Source: Treponema sp.
GTDB taxonomy: Bacteria; Spirochaetota; Spirochaetia; Treponematales; Breznakiellaceae
DNA length: 5,260 nucleotides
Direction of reading: 5' to 3'
Assembly (NCBI GenBank): GCA_031275515.1
Contig: JAISOQ010000222.1
Location: 1 to 5,260 of the forward strand
Under the pieces are notes generated by a model. The model did no database searches, was not told the origin of the DNA, and saw only the letters and a program-made list of their open reading frames with translations. Made by a program: the position numbers and the translations under genes. Within the stretch, counting starts at the first letter, position 1. Each line of letters begins with the position of its first letter. Below, one piece after another: positions 4,369 to 5,260 of the stretch.

Positions 4369-4964
4369 ATGTATCTCTAAATCGACCGACTGGCTTCCCA
4401 ACAGCAGGGACGCCATACTGGCAATGGCCGGCGACTGGATTTCAGTTTGTACCGTCAAAAAAACCGCATGGAATATCCCCGACGCGGTCATAACGGAACT
4501 CACTACGCTCAGGGGAAGCCTTTGAGGCCCTGACTGCCGCCATGAGGGATTTTAAGAGGTGCTACTTCCTCTCTCCGCCGCTGACCGAATCCGACATCAT
4601 CAGCCTGGGCCTCAAGCCCCGCGACACGACGCCCACCCCCGGCGGCAAGCCCAGGGCGGAAGCTACAGTGGAAAATTATCTGGTGGGGCGGCACGAGCTG
4701 GGCATCAAAATCGTCTACGTTACCGGCAGCCCCAACGATCCGGCTAACAAGGGCTACCGTATCTGGTACAGCGTCGTCGCCCCCGGCGAAACGCCGCCGG
4801 CGGACCCGGAGGAGCTGCGCGGGTCTTTTTTCACCAAGCGGAAAAAAGATGTGATCGAGTTTAATTTTGGGGACAGCGGGAAGACGGCGTATTTTGCCGC
4901 GCATGTAGAGAACGACGGCAAGAAGGGACCTTGGGGGCCGATGGTGAGCGTGCTTATTCCGTGA
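4369..4964 (+). pseudogene. Frameshifted remnant of an uncharacterised protein with a probable Fn3-like C-terminal domain
   Basis: An AAGGAGG (4360-4366) precedes ATG 4369, but that frame stops after three codons (TAA 4378-4380). The body continues in the next frame as STDWLPNSRDAILAMAGDWI (from 4382), which stops at TGA 4523-4525. The rest is in a third frame from about 4512 (GEAFEALTAAMRDFK) to TGA 4962-4964. Removing one T near 4378 would restore MYLKSTDW. At the second break, TTLRG joins EAFEAL; from my memory of related treponeme proteins some 20-25 residues are missing there, so an internal deletion that also shifted the frame is likely. The C-terminal half (residues such as GYRIWYSVVAPGETPP, SFFTKRKKDVIEFNFG and KGPWGP) resembles a fibronectin-III-like beta sandwich. 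Function is unknown. The ATG at 4542 opens 140 codons, but it lacks a ribosome site and removes the N-terminal half, so an intact gene there is unlikely. Confidence 0.82.
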
Positions 4965-5022
4965 GGGGAGAGAAGAGGGAAGAGTGAGGAGTGCGGGAAA
5001 ACCAGACAGGGTACGGAAAATC

Positions 5023-5096
5023 ACTCTCTACTCTCTACTCTCTACTCTCTACTCTCTTCACTCTTCACTCCCTACTCCACACTCTCTTCACTCTTA
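5023..5096. repeat. Heptanucleotide tandem repeat ACTCTCT x5 and degenerate CT-rich tract
   Basis: Five exact copies of ACTCTCT fill 5023-5057, followed by a degenerate pyrimidine tract (CACTCTTCACTCC-type) to 5096; a separate tandem TTATCTG pair follows at 5101-5114. The purine-rich 4963-4990 upstream (with GAAGAGTG at 4979-4986) is an imperfect complement, exact over 8 bp with CACTCTTC at 5059-5066. The tract lies 34-107 bp upstream of the lipoprotein start, so changes in copy number would alter promoter or leader spacing there. Confidence 0.85.
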
Positions 5097-5129
5097 CTTG
5101 TTATCTGTTATCTGAATTAAGGAGTATCC

Positions 5130-5260
5130 ATGAAAAAGCATATATCAATCGCAGCTGCGGCAATTGTTCTTGCCGCGCTCACGGCCTGCGCCACCACGGG
5201 CGGGGGCGGGGAGGGCCTTTCCCTTGATGAGGCCATAGAGCGATCCGCGGCGGAGCTTGC
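5130..5260 (+). CDS. Lipoprotein, N-terminal 43 residues; rest outside window
   Basis: ATG 5130 is preceded by GGAG (5121-5124) at 5 nt spacing, so the start is secure. The product begins MKKHISIAAAAIVLAALTAC: basic n-region, hydrophobic core and lipobox LTAC, with Cys20 as the lipidation site, so it is exported and membrane anchored. The mature part continues with a Gly-rich linker (ATTGGGGEG) and SLDEAIERSAAELA, an amphipathic helix. In treponemes I associate this type of start with lipoproteins of the LpoB/CsgG-like (PBP-activator) group, but too little is visible to confirm it. The gene is downstream of a pseudogene and a heptanucleotide repeat tract and probably has its own promoter in 4965-5120, where no clear hexamers stand out. 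Confidence 0.88.
   Translation, partial: MKKHISIAAAAIVLAALTACATTGGGGEGLSLDEAIERSAAEL

Noticed and set aside
4542..4964. Intact 140-codon gene starting at the ATG at 4542
   Set aside because: The coding signal clearly continues upstream of this ATG in the same and another frame, and there is no ribosome site; better explained as the tail of a pseudogene.
4991..5227. 78-codon plus-strand frame across the heptanucleotide repeats
   Set aside because: Low-complexity translation of the CT tract that overlaps the lipoprotein start in another frame.

Overview
The window looks like a piece of a moderately GC-rich spirochaete chromosome, most likely a Treponema-like gut species. The basis is the sugar kinase/GPH transporter pair, the SLDEAIERSAAEL start of the lipoprotein, a decayed protein of a type I associate with treponemes, and the many short palindromic repeats next to a REP-transposase-like gene. 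The assignment comes from recalled family resemblance, not from a database search, so it is tentative at genus level.

Left part (1-3128, all minus strand, transcribed right to left). A TetR-family regulator (2475-3128) is followed by an FGGY-family sugar kinase (632-2230) and, 11 bp later, by a GPH-type sugar:cation symporter cut by the window edge (1-620). The kinase and transporter form a tight operon: the transporter's Shine-Dalgarno sequence overlaps the kinase stop codon. The likely logic is uptake of a glycoside or pentose, then phosphorylation, with the TetR protein as a candidate local regulator. The TetR gene is bracketed by two direct copies of a 69-bp palindromic repeat (68/69 identical, exactly 800 bp apart).

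Middle part (3240-4370). A plus-strand gene (3365-3826) encodes a small protein with the layout of REP-associated Y1 transposases (RAYT/IS200-like), but both histidines of the HUH motif are replaced and the usual tyrosine position holds Phe. A GTCAGACCCC palindrome lies just upstream of its start and again inside its 3' end, followed by more inverted repeats; the 69-bp repeats carry the same GTCAGACCC core on the other strand. Next comes about 540 bp without a clear gene. It holds a near-consensus minus-strand promoter (TTGACA-19-TATAAT), two back-to-back perfect hairpins just downstream of it, a possible 27-codon reading frame with its own Shine-Dalgarno, and four 21-bp repeats built on TGATTCA.

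Right part (4369-5260, plus strand). An uncharacterised treponeme-type protein with a probable Fn3-like C-terminal domain is a pseudogene (4369-4964) with two reading-frame breaks and a probable internal deletion. A purine/pyrimidine-rich spacer with five exact ACTCTCT repeats leads to the start of a lipoprotein gene (5130 to the edge) with a clear lipobox and a good ribosome binding site.
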